NCBI RefSeq assembly: GCF_035621135.1
Contig: NZ_CP141728.1
Coordinates: 992,001-1,056,000, forward strand
From: Sinanaerobacter sp. ZZT-01
GTDB lineage: Bacteria; Bacillota; Clostridia; Peptostreptococcales; Anaerovoracaceae
Reading direction: 5' to 3'
Length of the DNA: 64,000 nucleotides
In this document: piece after piece, positions 53,625 through 63,259 of the stretch
How the letters are laid out: every line of letters starts with the position of its first letter
How positions within the stretch are numbered: the first letter of the stretch is position 1
Made by a program: the position numbers and the translations under genes
Notes under the pieces: generated by a model
Told to the model about the DNA's origin: nothing
The model's input: only the letters and a program-made list of their open reading frames with translations
The model's database searches: none

Positions 53625-55070
53625 TTATGCCAGTGCATTTGCAGCTATTTCATTATCCAGCCGCCGCTGCTCCAAAATTTCCTCGTATTCTGCATCTGTC
53701 ATCTTTTCCATTGTGATTCCGGTGAAACCATAGAATATGGAAACCAATGGGTTTATCAGATTCAAGAAGCAGTAAGGCGCGTACGCAACCGTGGCAACGC
53801 CTAAAGAAGAAGACATTGCTGCGCCGCATGTATTCCAAGGAATCAAACAGGAGGTAATCGTTCCTGCATCTTCCAAGCATCTTGATAAGTTCTTTGCTTT
53901 TAGTTTGCGGTCTTCAAACGCAGTCTTGAACATCCTGCCCGGAAGTACAATAGATAAATACTGATCGGAAGCAGCCGCATTAACAGCAATGCAGCTTATT
54001 ACTACCATAGTAACCAAAAGTCCGGTACTCTTTGCAACCTTTAGCATAACATCACATATACTTGCCAGCATATTCGTTGAATCTAATACCCCTCCAAAGC
54101 ACATTGCACAAAGAATAATTCCTACCGTACCATACATAGAGCTCATACCGCCTCTGCTTAAAAGAGTGTCTACAAAGTCAATCCCTGTTTCGCTGACATA
54201 GCCACCATAAGAAATTACCGTAGCAACCTCACCAAAATTTTCCCCCTGAAATACCGCTGCACAAATAACACCCAAAAGAGCACCACCGAATAACCCCGGA
54301 AGAGCCGGCACTTTAAATATTACCATCGCAATGATAAGACAAGGCGGAATTAAAAGCAAAGGGGAAATATAAAAATTATCCCGCAGTCCATTCATCAGTA
54401 CAGCAACTTCATTCATATTAACTTCAGACGAATTCGTGATCCTCATTCCGAGGACTGCGAAAATAACCATTGCGATAATATAAGATGGTGTTACGGTGAA
54501 TACCATATGCTTGATATGCTCAAATAAATTACTCCCTGCCATTGCCGGTGCTAAGTTTGTGGTATCCGAAAGCGGAGACATCTTATCACCAAAATACGCT
54601 CCGGAAATAATGGAACCCGCAACAATTGGAAGCGGTAATCCCAATCCTGCCCCAATTCCTATCAATGCAATCCCTGCAGTACCAGCTGTCGTCCAAGATG
54701 ATCCAGTTGAAAGTGCTACAATTGAGCATAGCAGCATACTTGCTACTAAGAAAATAGATGGTTTTATTATCATTAGTCCATAATAAATCATTGCCGGCAC
54801 GATTCCTCCGGCAATCCAGGTCGAAATGACCATGCCAATTACAAATAAAATTAAAATTGCCTGCATTGCACGTGATATGCCATTAATCATTGCTTTCTCA
54901 AGAAAAGACCACTTAAAACCATTTTTTATTGCAATTAATGATGCAATAGCTGCTGTTGCAGCGATTGGAATATGTACTGTTCCTCCTATGATAACCAGTG
55001 TATAGATTAGTAATGCAATTAAAACAAGTAGGATGAGTGCAATCTGCCACATTGGAATCTTCTTTCCCAT
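53625..55070 (-). CDS. nhaC: Na+/H+ antiporter NhaC family
   Basis: 481 aa with about 12 helices. GSSWTTAGTAGIALIGIGAG, GAYFGDKMSPLSDTTNLAPA and the conserved IPWNTCGAAMSSSLGVAT are NhaC signatures. It exchanges Na+ (or, in relatives, malate/lactate) for H+. The open frame extends 33 codons upstream through a terminator, but GAGGAGG supports the ATG at 55070. Confidence 0.92.
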   Translation of the reverse strand: MGKKIPMWQIALILLVLIALLIYTLVIIGGTVHIPIAATAAIASLIAIKNGFKWSFLEKAMINGISRAMQAILILFVIGMVISTWIAGGIVPAMIYYGLMIIKPSIFLVASMLLCSIVALSTGSSWTTAGTAGIALIGIGAGLGLPLPIVAGSIISGAYFGDKMSPLSDTTNLAPAMAGSNLFEHIKHMVFTVTPSYIIAMVIFAVLGMRITNSSEVNMNEVAVLMNGLRDNFYISPLLLIPPCLIIAMVIFKVPALPGLFGGALLGVICAAVFQGENFGEVATVISYGGYVSETGIDFVDTLLSRGGMSSMYGTVGIILCAMCFGGVLDSTNMLASICDVMLKVAKSTGLLVTMVVISCIAVNAAASDQYLSIVLPGRMFKTAFEDRKLKAKNLSRCLEDAGTITSCLIPWNTCGAAMSSSLGVATVAYAPYCFLNLINPLVSIFYGFTGITMEKMTDAEYEEILEQRRLDNEIAANALA

Positions 55071-55124
55071 AAGTTTATCCTCCTCAACAATAAGATAAAA
55101 ATAAATAGTTAATAAGATATGAAG

Positions 55125-55163
55125 TAAAAAAATAAGCCACAGGGTTTTTAACCCCCATGGCTT
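55125..55163 (-). terminator. Terminator of the two-component operon
   Basis: AAGCCA..GGGTT and AACCC..TGGCTT form a nearly continuous stem (55134-55163) followed on minus by TTTTTTTA. It isolates nhaC from the kinase gene. Confidence 0.8.
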
Positions 55164-55213
55164 AAGCATAGATAAAAAAACTTAATATAATCTTAAAAAA
55201 ATCTGAAAATTCC

Positions 55214-56554
55214 TTATTTTTCGATAACCGGAAATTTTATAGATACTTCAAAATAGTATCCCTCATTTTTCACTTCCATTTCACCTCTGTGCTGGCTTAC
55301 AATTTTTTTGCTGCTATACAACCCGATTCCAGTGCTTTCTACATATAACTCGGCTGACTTAATATTCTTTTCTACAATAAAAAGATTCTCTCCTTTGATT
55401 TCGACATGAAGAAATACCGGTAAAGTCGGATCCGCATACTTTAATATGTTGGAGGTGATGTTATCAAAAACACGTCTGAATGCAATGACATCTACATTAA
55501 TCTCGAAGGCTTCTTTTAAATTATAATTAAAATCGGAATGGAAACCATTTTCCTGCAAAGTAAAATACATCTCCGAAATAACCTGTGAAATCAGTTCATT
55601 CCCATCCAATACTTCCCAATTGAATGCTTCCTGTCGTTCTTTTCGTACAGACCTTTCAAAAAGTTCCTCTGTCATCCCCTTTATTTGATATGCACGAGTT
55701 CTCGCATTTTCCACATATCGCCTCATCATTTCCTGACTTTCGTATCGGCAGTCTTTTAAAAAATCCAAATAGCATATGACAGAGGTAAGGGGTGTACGAA
55801 TATCATGTGAGATTGCTGCAATGACCTCTTGATTCTTTTCAATCATTTCCTGCTCCAGCTTCCTCTGATTCTGAATAGATGCATTCATTACATTGATATA
55901 AGCGGCTAAGCAAGTCAGCTCATCGTTCCCTTTTAAGTTGATCCGGTATCCTGGCTCTTCTCTGTTCATTCGTTCCAGCCCTTTGTGTATCTCATCTATA
56001 TACCCAAAGCGTCTCCGGCATAGAAATATGAAACAGATCAGAAAAGTAGTAAGAAAGATCGCAAAGCTCGCAAAAGAAATCATCATTTCATATTGATAAA
56101 AATAATCGCCACTGATTAATAAGTTCGCCTCTCCGTCCTGAAACTGAATTGGATATTCAAAAGTCGGACGCGATGTTTCATCCCAGCCAAATCCCTTCGT
56201 CACCTTTCCGTTTTTTCGATTTTTCCAATTTGCATAATAAAGAAAAGAATCAAAGTACACGATGTCCTTACGATAAATCTTTAAAGAGACATACCAATTG
56301 ATTTGATTCCAACGTGCAATTTTTTCTATATCTGTACGCTCTAATTCATGAACCTCTATAAAGCGCTGTAATCTACGTGCGTATTTTTTTGAGTCCTGTT
56401 CGACAATTTTCGGACGGCTGCTATGATCCTGCAAATAGTTGCTTAAATAAAAAACGGCAGTTCCGTAAATCACCAGTGCAATCCCCGCAGAAACAATAAT
56501 ATATAACAAAACCTGAGAATAAAGACTTTCTTTTCGTAGCTTGCTAATCAACAT
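55214..56554 (-). CDS. VanS-like sensor histidine kinase
   Basis: 446 aa. Two membrane helices (VLLYIIVSAGIALVIYGTAV; MISFASFAIFLTTFLICFIF) flank a 125-residue extracytoplasmic sensor. HAMP follows, then the H-box EVIAAISHDIRTPLTSVICY and a HATPase with FDNITSNILKYADP (N-box) and TGIGLYSSKKIVSQHRG (G2). The G1 box is unusually short. Overlaps the regulator gene by 11 bp. Signal unknown. Confidence 0.9.
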   Translation of the reverse strand: MLISKLRKESLYSQVLLYIIVSAGIALVIYGTAVFYLSNYLQDHSSRPKIVEQDSKKYARRLQRFIEVHELERTDIEKIARWNQINWYVSLKIYRKDIVYFDSFLYYANWKNRKNGKVTKGFGWDETSRPTFEYPIQFQDGEANLLISGDYFYQYEMMISFASFAIFLTTFLICFIFLCRRRFGYIDEIHKGLERMNREEPGYRINLKGNDELTCLAAYINVMNASIQNQRKLEQEMIEKNQEVIAAISHDIRTPLTSVICYLDFLKDCRYESQEMMRRYVENARTRAYQIKGMTEELFERSVRKERQEAFNWEVLDGNELISQVISEMYFTLQENGFHSDFNYNLKEAFEINVDVIAFRRVFDNITSNILKYADPTLPVFLHVEIKGENLFIVEKNIKSAELYVESTGIGLYSSKKIVSQHRGEMEVKNEGYYFEVSIKFPVIEK

Positions 56555-57239
56555 AATAACCCTTCCCCCAAGCAGTTTTAATAATCTTCGGGTTCTTATA
56601 ATCTGACTCTATTTTTTTTCGGAGCTTTAAAATATGTACCATTATCGTGTTGTTTGCAGAATAAAAATAAGGTTCACTCCAAATACTCTCATATAAATTT
56701 TGTGCCGTAAAAATTTTTTTTCTGTTTTTAGCCATCAAAACAAGAATTCGGTATTCTAAAGCGGTCAGCACGATCTCTTTCTCTTCTACAAAAACTTTCT
56801 GCTCGTTTAAATCAATGCAGAGCGGATCAATGCATAAAGTGTTGCTTTCTTCCTTATACTGCTTCCCTTGATAAACATAGTAACGTCTTAAAAGCGACTT
56901 TACACGTGCCAGAAATTCAGGGTAAGAAAACGGCTTTGACAAATAATCATCTCCGCCTGCACTGAATCCAATCGCTTTATCGGAATCACTGTCTTTCGCC
57001 GTAAGGAAAAGAATCGGTGCAATGGTTTTTTCACGAATTTCTTTACAGGCTATAAATCCAGATTTGTAAGGCATCATCACATCCAATACAATCAGATCAA
57101 TGGTATCATCCACTAGTTTGACCGCATTCTCACCATCCGTTGCCGTAATGACCTCATACCCTTCCGAATCAAGCAAAATCGTCAATAATTCTATGATTTC
57201 AGGACTGTCATCCGCAATTAAAATTCGTTTTCTTTGCAT
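56544..57239 (-). CDS. OmpR/VanR-family response regulator
   Basis: 231 aa. Receiver domain with DD (ILIADDSPEI), phospho-Asp (LIVLDVMMPYKSG) and KPFSYPEFLARVK, then a winged-helix output domain (LTALEYRILVLMAKNRKKIF, NTIMVHILKLRKKIESDYKN). GGAG is spaced for the ATG at 57239; an upstream TTG at 57248 lies too close to it. First gene of the pair with the kinase. Its promoter contains AT-rich TTAA repeats reminiscent of the vanW array. Confidence 0.92.
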   Translation of the reverse strand: MQRKRILIADDSPEIIELLTILLDSEGYEVITATDGENAVKLVDDTIDLIVLDVMMPYKSGFIACKEIREKTIAPILFLTAKDSDSDKAIGFSAGGDDYLSKPFSYPEFLARVKSLLRRYYVYQGKQYKEESNTLCIDPLCIDLNEQKVFVEEKEIVLTALEYRILVLMAKNRKKIFTAQNLYESIWSEPYFYSANNTIMVHILKLRKKIESDYKNPKIIKTAWGKGYYVD

Positions 57240-57287
57240 TTCATTCAACTCCGTATTAAAATATGAATTATTATCCTACTAAAATAT

Positions 57288-57340
57288 TATAGCATCTTAA
57301 AATTAAGAAATATTAGTAATTTTCTTAATTTTAGTTAAGA
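57288..57340 (-). promoter_or_regulatory. Two-component operon promoter with TTAA repeats
   Basis: On minus a TATAAT (about 57288-57293) is preceded by TTTCTTAA-type repeats with TTAA at 57303, 57325 and 57335 (steps of 22 and 10 bp), plus one at 57297. Possible autoregulatory sites of the response regulator. Phasing is less exact than at vanW. Confidence 0.45.
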
Positions 57341-57387
57341 AATTTGTTCAATTGTTTGTTGGTAATCAAATATAATCATTTGAAAAA

Positions 57388-57433
57388 CAAAAAAACAGCA
57401 GGTACATCAATCCGAAAACGGAAATACCTGCTG
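57388..57433 (-). terminator. Terminator of the aspartate kinase gene
   Basis: CAGCAGGTA (57396-57404) and TACCTGCTG (57425-57433) with a minus-strand TTTTTTTG tail. Confidence 0.8.
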
Positions 57434-57443
57434 CTATTTTATT

Positions 57444-58766
57444 TTACGCTCTTTCTTTCACCAAAGCATTGTAAATGGCCTTAATTGCCGTTTCAAAATC
57501 TTTGTTTTCTACGCCAACAATGATATTGATTTCACTGGAGCCTTGATCAATCATACGAATGTTTACCTTCGCTTCATAAAGCGCTGTAAACAGTGTCGCT
57601 GATACGCCCAAGCGATTGGTCATCCCTGCTCCTACAGTCGCAATCAATGCCATATTATTAAATACATCAATCTTATCCGGCTGTACCTTTCGTTCAATTT
57701 CTTCTAAAATTTCATCCAAGGCGTGGTTGAGCTTTTTATTGGAAACGACGATGGAGATTGTATCAATCCCGCTCGGTAAATGTTCTACCGGAACGTCATA
57801 ATCTTCCAATATACTCAAGATACGGCGGATAAATCCACGTTCCGAAGCCATCATATTTTTTGATATTGCTATAACAGAGAAGTCTTTGCTTCCTGCAATC
57901 CCTGTTACAATACGATCAGAACTGTGGTTTGGTTCTGATAAAATAATCGTGCCCGGATGCTGCGGATCATTCGTATTTCGAATATTAATCGGAATGTTCG
58001 CCTCTCTTACAGGATATACCGCATCCTCATGCAGCACACTTGCACCCATATAGGATAATTCCCTTAATTCTTGATAAGATACCATTTTAATCGGCTCCGG
58101 GTTCTTTACAATGCGTGGGTCTGCAACTAAGAATCCCGGCACATCCGTCCAATTTTCATACACATCTGCTTTTACAGCTCTTGCAATCAAAGAGCCTGTT
58201 ATATCCGATCCCCCCCTAGAGAAGGTTTTAATGCTTCCATCCGGATAAGTTCCGAAAAACCCCGGAATGACTGCCTTCTTATGCTCTGCTAAAGCTTTTG
58301 AAAGGGCTTCATTAGTTTCCTCATCCAGAAATCTTCCTTTTTTATCAAATTGAACCAATCCCGCAGAATCGACGAAATCGTATTCCAAATAAGCGGCAGT
58401 CAAAAGCGCACTCAGATACTCACCGCGGCTTGCAATGTAATCTGCGCTCGCGCCAGCCTCAAGTTTTTTTCGTATTTCAATAAACTCCGATTCTAAATTT
58501 ACATCGACACCAAGGTTCATCTCCATGGCCCGAAATCGGTCACAAATAACTTGAAATACTTGATCATACGGTACATTATGCTCAATGTGCGTCTTACACA
58601 AATACAGTAAATCTGTCATTTTGTTGTCTTCACTAAAGCGTTTTCCCGGAGCAGATACCACCACATATCGTCTATCCGCATCGGCTTGTATAATGTTTTT
58701 GACCTTGGATAGCTGAATGGCGTCTGCTACGGAGCTTCCCCCAAATTTTGCTACTTTTACTCCCAT
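57444..58766 (-). CDS. lysC: Aspartate kinase
   Basis: 440 aa. Catalytic KFGGSSVADAIQL, SRGEYLSALLTAAYLEY, SRGGSDITGSLIARA and two C-terminal ACT domains (ISKNMMASERGFIRRILSIL; VGAGMTNRLGVSATLFTALY). It phosphorylates aspartate, the first step to lysine, threonine and methionine. Monofunctional. GAGAGG precedes the ATG. Located next to metK, the end of the methionine branch. Confidence 0.95.
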   Translation of the reverse strand: MGVKVAKFGGSSVADAIQLSKVKNIIQADADRRYVVVSAPGKRFSEDNKMTDLLYLCKTHIEHNVPYDQVFQVICDRFRAMEMNLGVDVNLESEFIEIRKKLEAGASADYIASRGEYLSALLTAAYLEYDFVDSAGLVQFDKKGRFLDEETNEALSKALAEHKKAVIPGFFGTYPDGSIKTFSRGGSDITGSLIARAVKADVYENWTDVPGFLVADPRIVKNPEPIKMVSYQELRELSYMGASVLHEDAVYPVREANIPINIRNTNDPQHPGTIILSEPNHSSDRIVTGIAGSKDFSVIAISKNMMASERGFIRRILSILEDYDVPVEHLPSGIDTISIVVSNKKLNHALDEILEEIERKVQPDKIDVFNNMALIATVGAGMTNRLGVSATLFTALYEAKVNIRMIDQGSSEINIIVGVENKDFETAIKAIYNALVKERA

Positions 58767-58863
58767 TTGATTGCTTCCTCTCTTAAATTTTTTTATAAAA
58801 CGGGGTATTTTGCAGGTTTCCTTGCATTCTCCAAATTTTATTAATATTTTTCCTATTTTACTT

Positions 58864-58905
58864 CAAAAAAAGGAAATGGTCAACCTTATGCGACCATTTC
58901 CCTTT
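58864..58905 (-). terminator. Terminator of metK
   Basis: GGAAATGGTC (58872-58881) and GACCATTTCC (58892-58901), minus-strand tail TTTTTTTG. Confidence 0.8.
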
Positions 58906-58923
58906 TATTGTATGCTTTTTTGT

Positions 58924-60111
58924 TTAAAGCTGTGCCTCTTTACGCAAAATCTCAGCTTTGTCTGTTTTTTCCCAAGTCAAATCGATATCTGTTCTGCCGA
59001 AGTGTCCATATGCTGCAAGCTTTCGATAGATCGGTCTGCGCAGATCCAAATCCCGAATAATTGCAGCAGGTCTTAAGTCAAAATGTTTTTCTACCAGCTC
59101 TGATATTTTTTCATCGGAAATTTTTCCGGTTCCAAAGGTTTCTACTAAGATAGATACTGGCTTTGCAACTCCAATGGCATAAGCCAACTCAATCTCACAC
59201 TTATCAGCAAGTCCGGCAGCAACAACGTTCTTAGCAACATATCTTGCTGCATACGCTGCGGAGCGATCTACTTTTGTAGGGTCTTTCCCTGAAAACGCGC
59301 CGCCGCCATGTCTTGCATAACCACCATAAGTATCTACTATAATCTTTCTTCCCGTCAAACCGGAATCCCCATGCGGTCCGCCTATTACAAAACGTCCCGT
59401 CGGATTTACGTAATACTTTGTATTTTCATCCAAAAGCTCCGCCGGAACAATCGGTTTAATCACATGCTCAATAATATCCTTGCGGATCTGTTCCTGCGTT
59501 ACATCCGGATCGTGCTGGGTGGAAATAAGCACCGTATCTACACGAGCAACTTTATCGCCGTCATATTCAACGGTTACCTGCGTTTTTCCATCCGGCCGTA
59601 AGTAGGTCAACTCACCTGACTTTCTGACTTTTGTCAGCTGCATTGCTAATTTATGTGCCAGCGCAATCGGCATCGGCATCAGCTCTTCTGTTTCATTGCA
59701 GGCAAAACCAAACATGATTCCCTGATCGCCTGCACCGATTGATTCAATATTATCCTGCAAGGTACCTTCTTTATACTCCAATGCCTTGTCAACACCCATA
59801 GCAATGTCACCAGATTGTTCATCAATCGCTGTCATCACTGCGCATGTGCTCCCGTCATATCCGTATTCACCCTTCGTATACCCAATATCATTGATTACAC
59901 TGCGAATAATTTTCGGAATGTCCACATAGCAATTCGTGCTGATTTCTCCAACTACCATTGCAAGTCCCGTTGTTACGGTTGTTTCTGCTGCAACTCTCCC
60001 GTTTGGGTCCTGCTCAAATATCGCATCTAAAATTGCATCAGAGATTTGATCACACATTTTATCTGGATGTCCTTCTGTTACGGACTCAGATGTAAATAAT
60101 CTTTTTACCAT
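58924..60111 (-). CDS. metK: S-adenosylmethionine synthetase
   Basis: 395 aa. [40 protein letters not shown] and [20 protein letters not shown] are the MetK active-site signatures. It makes SAM from methionine and ATP. It is under SAM-I riboswitch control (60201-60361), so SAM represses its own synthesis. Confidence 0.98.
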   Translation of the reverse strand: MVKRLFTSESVTEGHPDKMCDQISDAILDAIFEQDPNGRVAAETTVTTGLAMVVGEISTNCYVDIPKIIRSVINDIGYTKGEYGYDGSTCAVMTAIDEQSGDIAMGVDKALEYKEGTLQDNIESIGAGDQGIMFGFACNETEELMPMPIALAHKLAMQLTKVRKSGELTYLRPDGKTQVTVEYDGDKVARVDTVLISTQHDPDVTQEQIRKDIIEHVIKPIVPAELLDENTKYYVNPTGRFVIGGPHGDSGLTGRKIIVDTYGGYARHGGGAFSGKDPTKVDRSAAYAARYVAKNVVAAGLADKCEIELAYAIGVAKPVSILVETFGTGKISDEKISELVEKHFDLRPAAIIRDLDLRRPIYRKLAAYGHFGRTDIDLTWEKTDKAEILRKEAQL

Positions 60112-60200
60112 TTTCTTTCCTCCTTTTTACAAAATACACATAAGATAGGATTGGATACTCTACGCTTTATATCGTGGGAAAGAAATTTTCCTATTAGATA

Positions 60201-60361
60201 AAAAAGCCTCTTCCAAGGAAGAGGCAAAGCTGCATATTGCTATCTTCTCCTCATCTCTCAGATTATATCTGTAGGACTTAGCACCTTTTCTGCCTGAATA
60301 ACTCAAGCACATAGGTTGCCGGGCTTCACAGGGCCTATCCCTCTGCCACTCTTGATAAGGT
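60201..60361 (-). promoter_or_regulatory. SAM-I (S-box) riboswitch with terminator
   Basis: The minus strand reads CTTATCAAGAGTGGCAGAGG, then GGCCCTGTGAAGCCCGGCAA, AGGTGCTAAGTCC and TGAGAGATGAG, the core of the S-box. It ends in the terminator GCCTCTTCC/GGAAGAGGC plus TTTTTT at 60201-60225. It lies about 90 bp upstream of metK. Confidence 0.97.
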
Positions 60362-60377
60362 ATTAAATTGTATATTC

Positions 60378-60406
60378 ATTATATAACCGCAAAATTAGAA
60401 TGTCAA
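60378..60406 (-). promoter_or_regulatory. metK promoter
   Basis: TTGACA (60401-60406), 17 bp, TATAAT (60378-60383) on minus, just ahead of the riboswitch. Confidence 0.8.
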
Positions 60407-60428
60407 ACATACTTCCCTTCATATTTTA

Positions 60429-61544
60429 TTATATTTTTTTAATATAATCATCTACATAGTGTAATGCTGCTCCGACCGCAGATGCTTCAAATTTATAATC
60501 GCAGACCTTGATGTAAAAACCTTTTTTTTCGAATGGATTGCGCTGATTCACAAGCTCGGTCAATCTTCCTACGTGTTTTTCCATATGGCTCCCTACGTAA
60601 CCGCCTAACACTACGTCACAATCGAATGTCATTCTCAAATTATAGACCAGCTGGGCGAGGTATTGCAGATACTCTTCAAATGCTTCTAAGTACTCTTTCT
60701 CTCCTCGGTCAACTTTCTTGAAAAATTCTGCCAGATTTCCATCTGTCAAATCTGAAAGCAATTTTGCATTGCAATAGGCATCCGCACATCCCTTTTGCCC
60801 GCAATAACAAGTTCTTCCGTCGTTTACTAAAGTGATATGTCCAAATTCACCGCTGCGGTGGTTCATCCCATGATATGCACTCTGTGAATACATAATAGCA
60901 CCGCCTACACTGTTGCTTAAAGATACATATACAATCGGCTCTTGCGAATCTCTCCTCCAAAATTCAGCAAAGCCTCCAGAATTTGCGTCATTAAAAAATT
61001 GAAATGGATAAGAAATGTATTGCTTCATTTTATAATACAAGTTATCAGGTGCAGGCAGTACACTGATATAAGTAATTGTTTTTCCGTCTTCACCAATGAT
61101 TGCAGGAAGCGAAACTCCCAGGCCTAAAATTTTCTCTGGCTGAACTTTGCTTTCCTCAACAAAGTCGTAAATGCTTTGTGCAAGCTCTTGATAAAATGAT
61201 TCTTCGTCTTTAAATTCAAGTCGAATCCGCCGGCTGTACAAAACGGCTCCTTTTAAATCGATTAATACTAAACTGATGTGGTTTCTTGTAATATCGATTC
61301 CTAATGCCACTTTAAAATCGTCGACACTGCAAATCACTCTAGCCTTTCTTCCTCCTGTGGATTCAAAGGTGCCATCCTCACGAATCAAGCCTCTTTCTTT
61401 TAACTCCGTTAAATTTTGACTTATGGTAGGCAGGCTTAAATTGAGAATCTTAGCAATGTCCTGCTTGGAGATTCCTTTGAAATCATAAATCAATTTATAT
61501 ATATTATTTCGATTTCGTTTTTTTATTAACATACGGTTTTCCAT
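60429..61544 (-). CDS. ROK family repressor (XylR/NagC-like)
   Basis: 371 aa. N-terminal HTH (DFKGISKQDIAKILNLSLPT), then a ROK sugar-kinase fold with ALGIDITRNHISLVLIDLKG, GHITLVNDGRTCYCGQKGCA (the ROK zinc motif) and a C-terminal GAALHYVDDYI. It binds sugar and represses catabolic genes. Follows xylulokinase after a terminator, on the same strand, and probably controls that operon. Confidence 0.9.
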   Translation of the reverse strand: MENRMLIKKRNRNNIYKLIYDFKGISKQDIAKILNLSLPTISQNLTELKERGLIREDGTFESTGGRKARVICSVDDFKVALGIDITRNHISLVLIDLKGAVLYSRRIRLEFKDEESFYQELAQSIYDFVEESKVQPEKILGLGVSLPAIIGEDGKTITYISVLPAPDNLYYKMKQYISYPFQFFNDANSGGFAEFWRRDSQEPIVYVSLSNSVGGAIMYSQSAYHGMNHRSGEFGHITLVNDGRTCYCGQKGCADAYCNAKLLSDLTDGNLAEFFKKVDRGEKEYLEAFEEYLQYLAQLVYNLRMTFDCDVVLGGYVGSHMEKHVGRLTELVNQRNPFEKKGFYIKVCDYKFEASAVGAALHYVDDYIKKI

Positions 61545-61621
61545 AATGTTCTCACTTTTCTAAAACTATTTTATAAAACTTCACTGTAACGAATTTTACT
61601 CCTTCTCACTCTTATATGCAA

Positions 61622-61650
61622 TAAAAAAACACCATAAAGATGGCGTTTTC
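61622..61650 (-). terminator. Terminator of the xylulokinase operon
   Basis: AACACCAT/ATGGCGTT stem with a minus-strand TTTTTTT tail. Confidence 0.7.
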
Positions 61651-61706
61651 TTATTTTAATACCATAACATATATTTTTTCTGGAGACTTTAAATCAAAAA
61701 CGTAAA

Positions 61707-63230
61707 TTAAAGAGCCGCTAATTTTTTAAAACTGGCAAATAAGGTTACGTACAATTCTTTATATAAATTATAATATTTTTGGTACTCTAAGCTATTTTCT
61801 GCAATCGGTTCCTGCACTGCCTTTTTAAGAATTAAGCGGTTGCAGGTCTCTTCTAAATCCTTATATACGCCCGCACCGACTCCGGCTAAAATGGCAGCGC
61901 CTAAAGCTCCTCCCTGTTCTGCTTTTATCGTGCTTACCGGGCACTGGTATAAGTCTGCAAACATCTGCCGCCATAAATCGCTTCTTGCTCCGCCGCCGCA
62001 AATCATCATATCTGTAACAGCTACGCCCATTTCTCTGAAAACGTCGACACACTCCAACTGTGAATAGGCAACGCCCTCTAAAACAGCCCTAATTAGCTCT
62101 GCACGCTCATGAATTGCAGAAAGCCCAAAGAAAGTACCTCTGCAATCAGGATCGGGGTGAGGAGAACGCTCACCCATTAAATAAGGCAGATAAAGAAGTT
62201 TATTTGCACCAATGGGCACCCTTGAAGCCAAATCAGTCATAATTTCATAAGGGTCTACTCCCTTTTTCTTCGCTTCAGCAACTTCCTCACTGCAGACATG
62301 ATTCCTCAGCCACTGTAAGGAAAGCCCTGCGCCTTGTGTACAACTCATGACCGTCCATTTTCCCGGTACGGAAGCGCACAGCGTATGCACTCTTCCTTTT
62401 TTATCAATCGCAACCTGATTTGAAATTGCATAGACAACGCCGGAGGTTCCGATTGTTGTAAATGCACTTCCTTCAGTGACGATACCGGTACCAATTGCAG
62501 CCGCAGGATTGTCTCCTGCGCCTCCTACTACAATGATTCCTTGCGCCAATCCAGTTATTTCTGCGGCTTCTTTATGAACCGCTCCGGTTACATCTGTTGA
62601 TTCATACATTTTTCCAAGCAGGCTTTGGTCAATTCCAAAAGCGTCTAGAACTTCACTTGACCATGTGCGTTTTGGAACATCCATTAACTGCATACCGGAT
62701 GCATCGGAGACCTCCGTTGCAAACTCACCGGTCAACTTATATCTGATATAATCCTTCGGCAGCAAAATGTGAGCACACTGTTTATAAATTTCAGGTTCAT
62801 TTTTTTTCACCCATAATATTTTAGCTGCAGTAAATCCGGTCAAAGCAGGATTCGCTGTAATCGCAAGAATCTTTTCCGGTGTCAAAATGCGGTTCATGTC
62901 TTCCACTTCTTTTCCGGTTCTCTGGTCGCACCAAATAATGGACTTTCGAAGTGGATTTCCCTGGTGATCCAACATAACGAGACCATGCATTTGACCGGAA
63001 AGCCCGATTCCTTTTATTGTCTCTGCATTGATCCCTGATTGCTCAAGAACGGAGCGAATACCGACTTTTACAGCTTCCCACCAGTCTTCAGGTTCTTGCT
63101 CCGCCCAGCCATTCTGCTCTTGATACAACGGATATTCATGAGTTTTTGAAGCAACCGCATTTGCTTCAAGATCAAACAGTACGGTTTTGGTTCCCGAAGT
63201 TCCAATATCAATTCCTAACAAGTATTCCAA
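61707..63230 (-). CDS. xylB: Xylulokinase
   Basis: 507 aa FGGY-family kinase. LLGIDIGTSGTKTVLFDLEA, GLSGQMHGLVMLDHQGNPLR, IIWCDQRTG, GGAGDNPAAAIGTGIV and MICGGGARSDLWRQMFADLY match XylB. It phosphorylates D-xylulose for the pentose phosphate route. TTG start behind GAGAGGAG. It starts 29 bp past the dehydrogenase gene; there is no xylose isomerase in view, so the substrate probably arrives by polyol oxidation. Confidence 0.93.
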   Translation of the reverse strand: MEYLLGIDIGTSGTKTVLFDLEANAVASKTHEYPLYQEQNGWAEQEPEDWWEAVKVGIRSVLEQSGINAETIKGIGLSGQMHGLVMLDHQGNPLRKSIIWCDQRTGKEVEDMNRILTPEKILAITANPALTGFTAAKILWVKKNEPEIYKQCAHILLPKDYIRYKLTGEFATEVSDASGMQLMDVPKRTWSSEVLDAFGIDQSLLGKMYESTDVTGAVHKEAAEITGLAQGIIVVGGAGDNPAAAIGTGIVTEGSAFTTIGTSGVVYAISNQVAIDKKGRVHTLCASVPGKWTVMSCTQGAGLSLQWLRNHVCSEEVAEAKKKGVDPYEIMTDLASRVPIGANKLLYLPYLMGERSPHPDPDCRGTFFGLSAIHERAELIRAVLEGVAYSQLECVDVFREMGVAVTDMMICGGGARSDLWRQMFADLYQCPVSTIKAEQGGALGAAILAGVGAGVYKDLEETCNRLILKKAVQEPIAENSLEYQKYYNLYKELYVTLFASFKKLAAL

Positions 63231-63259
63231 AAGAACGCTCCTCTCTGCTCACCTCTCAA

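Noticed and set aside
55162-55196. TTAA units near the kinase terminator, 20 and 11 bp apart
   Set aside because: They fall in the terminator and an AT-rich tail downstream of the operon; three sites are not enough to claim an array.
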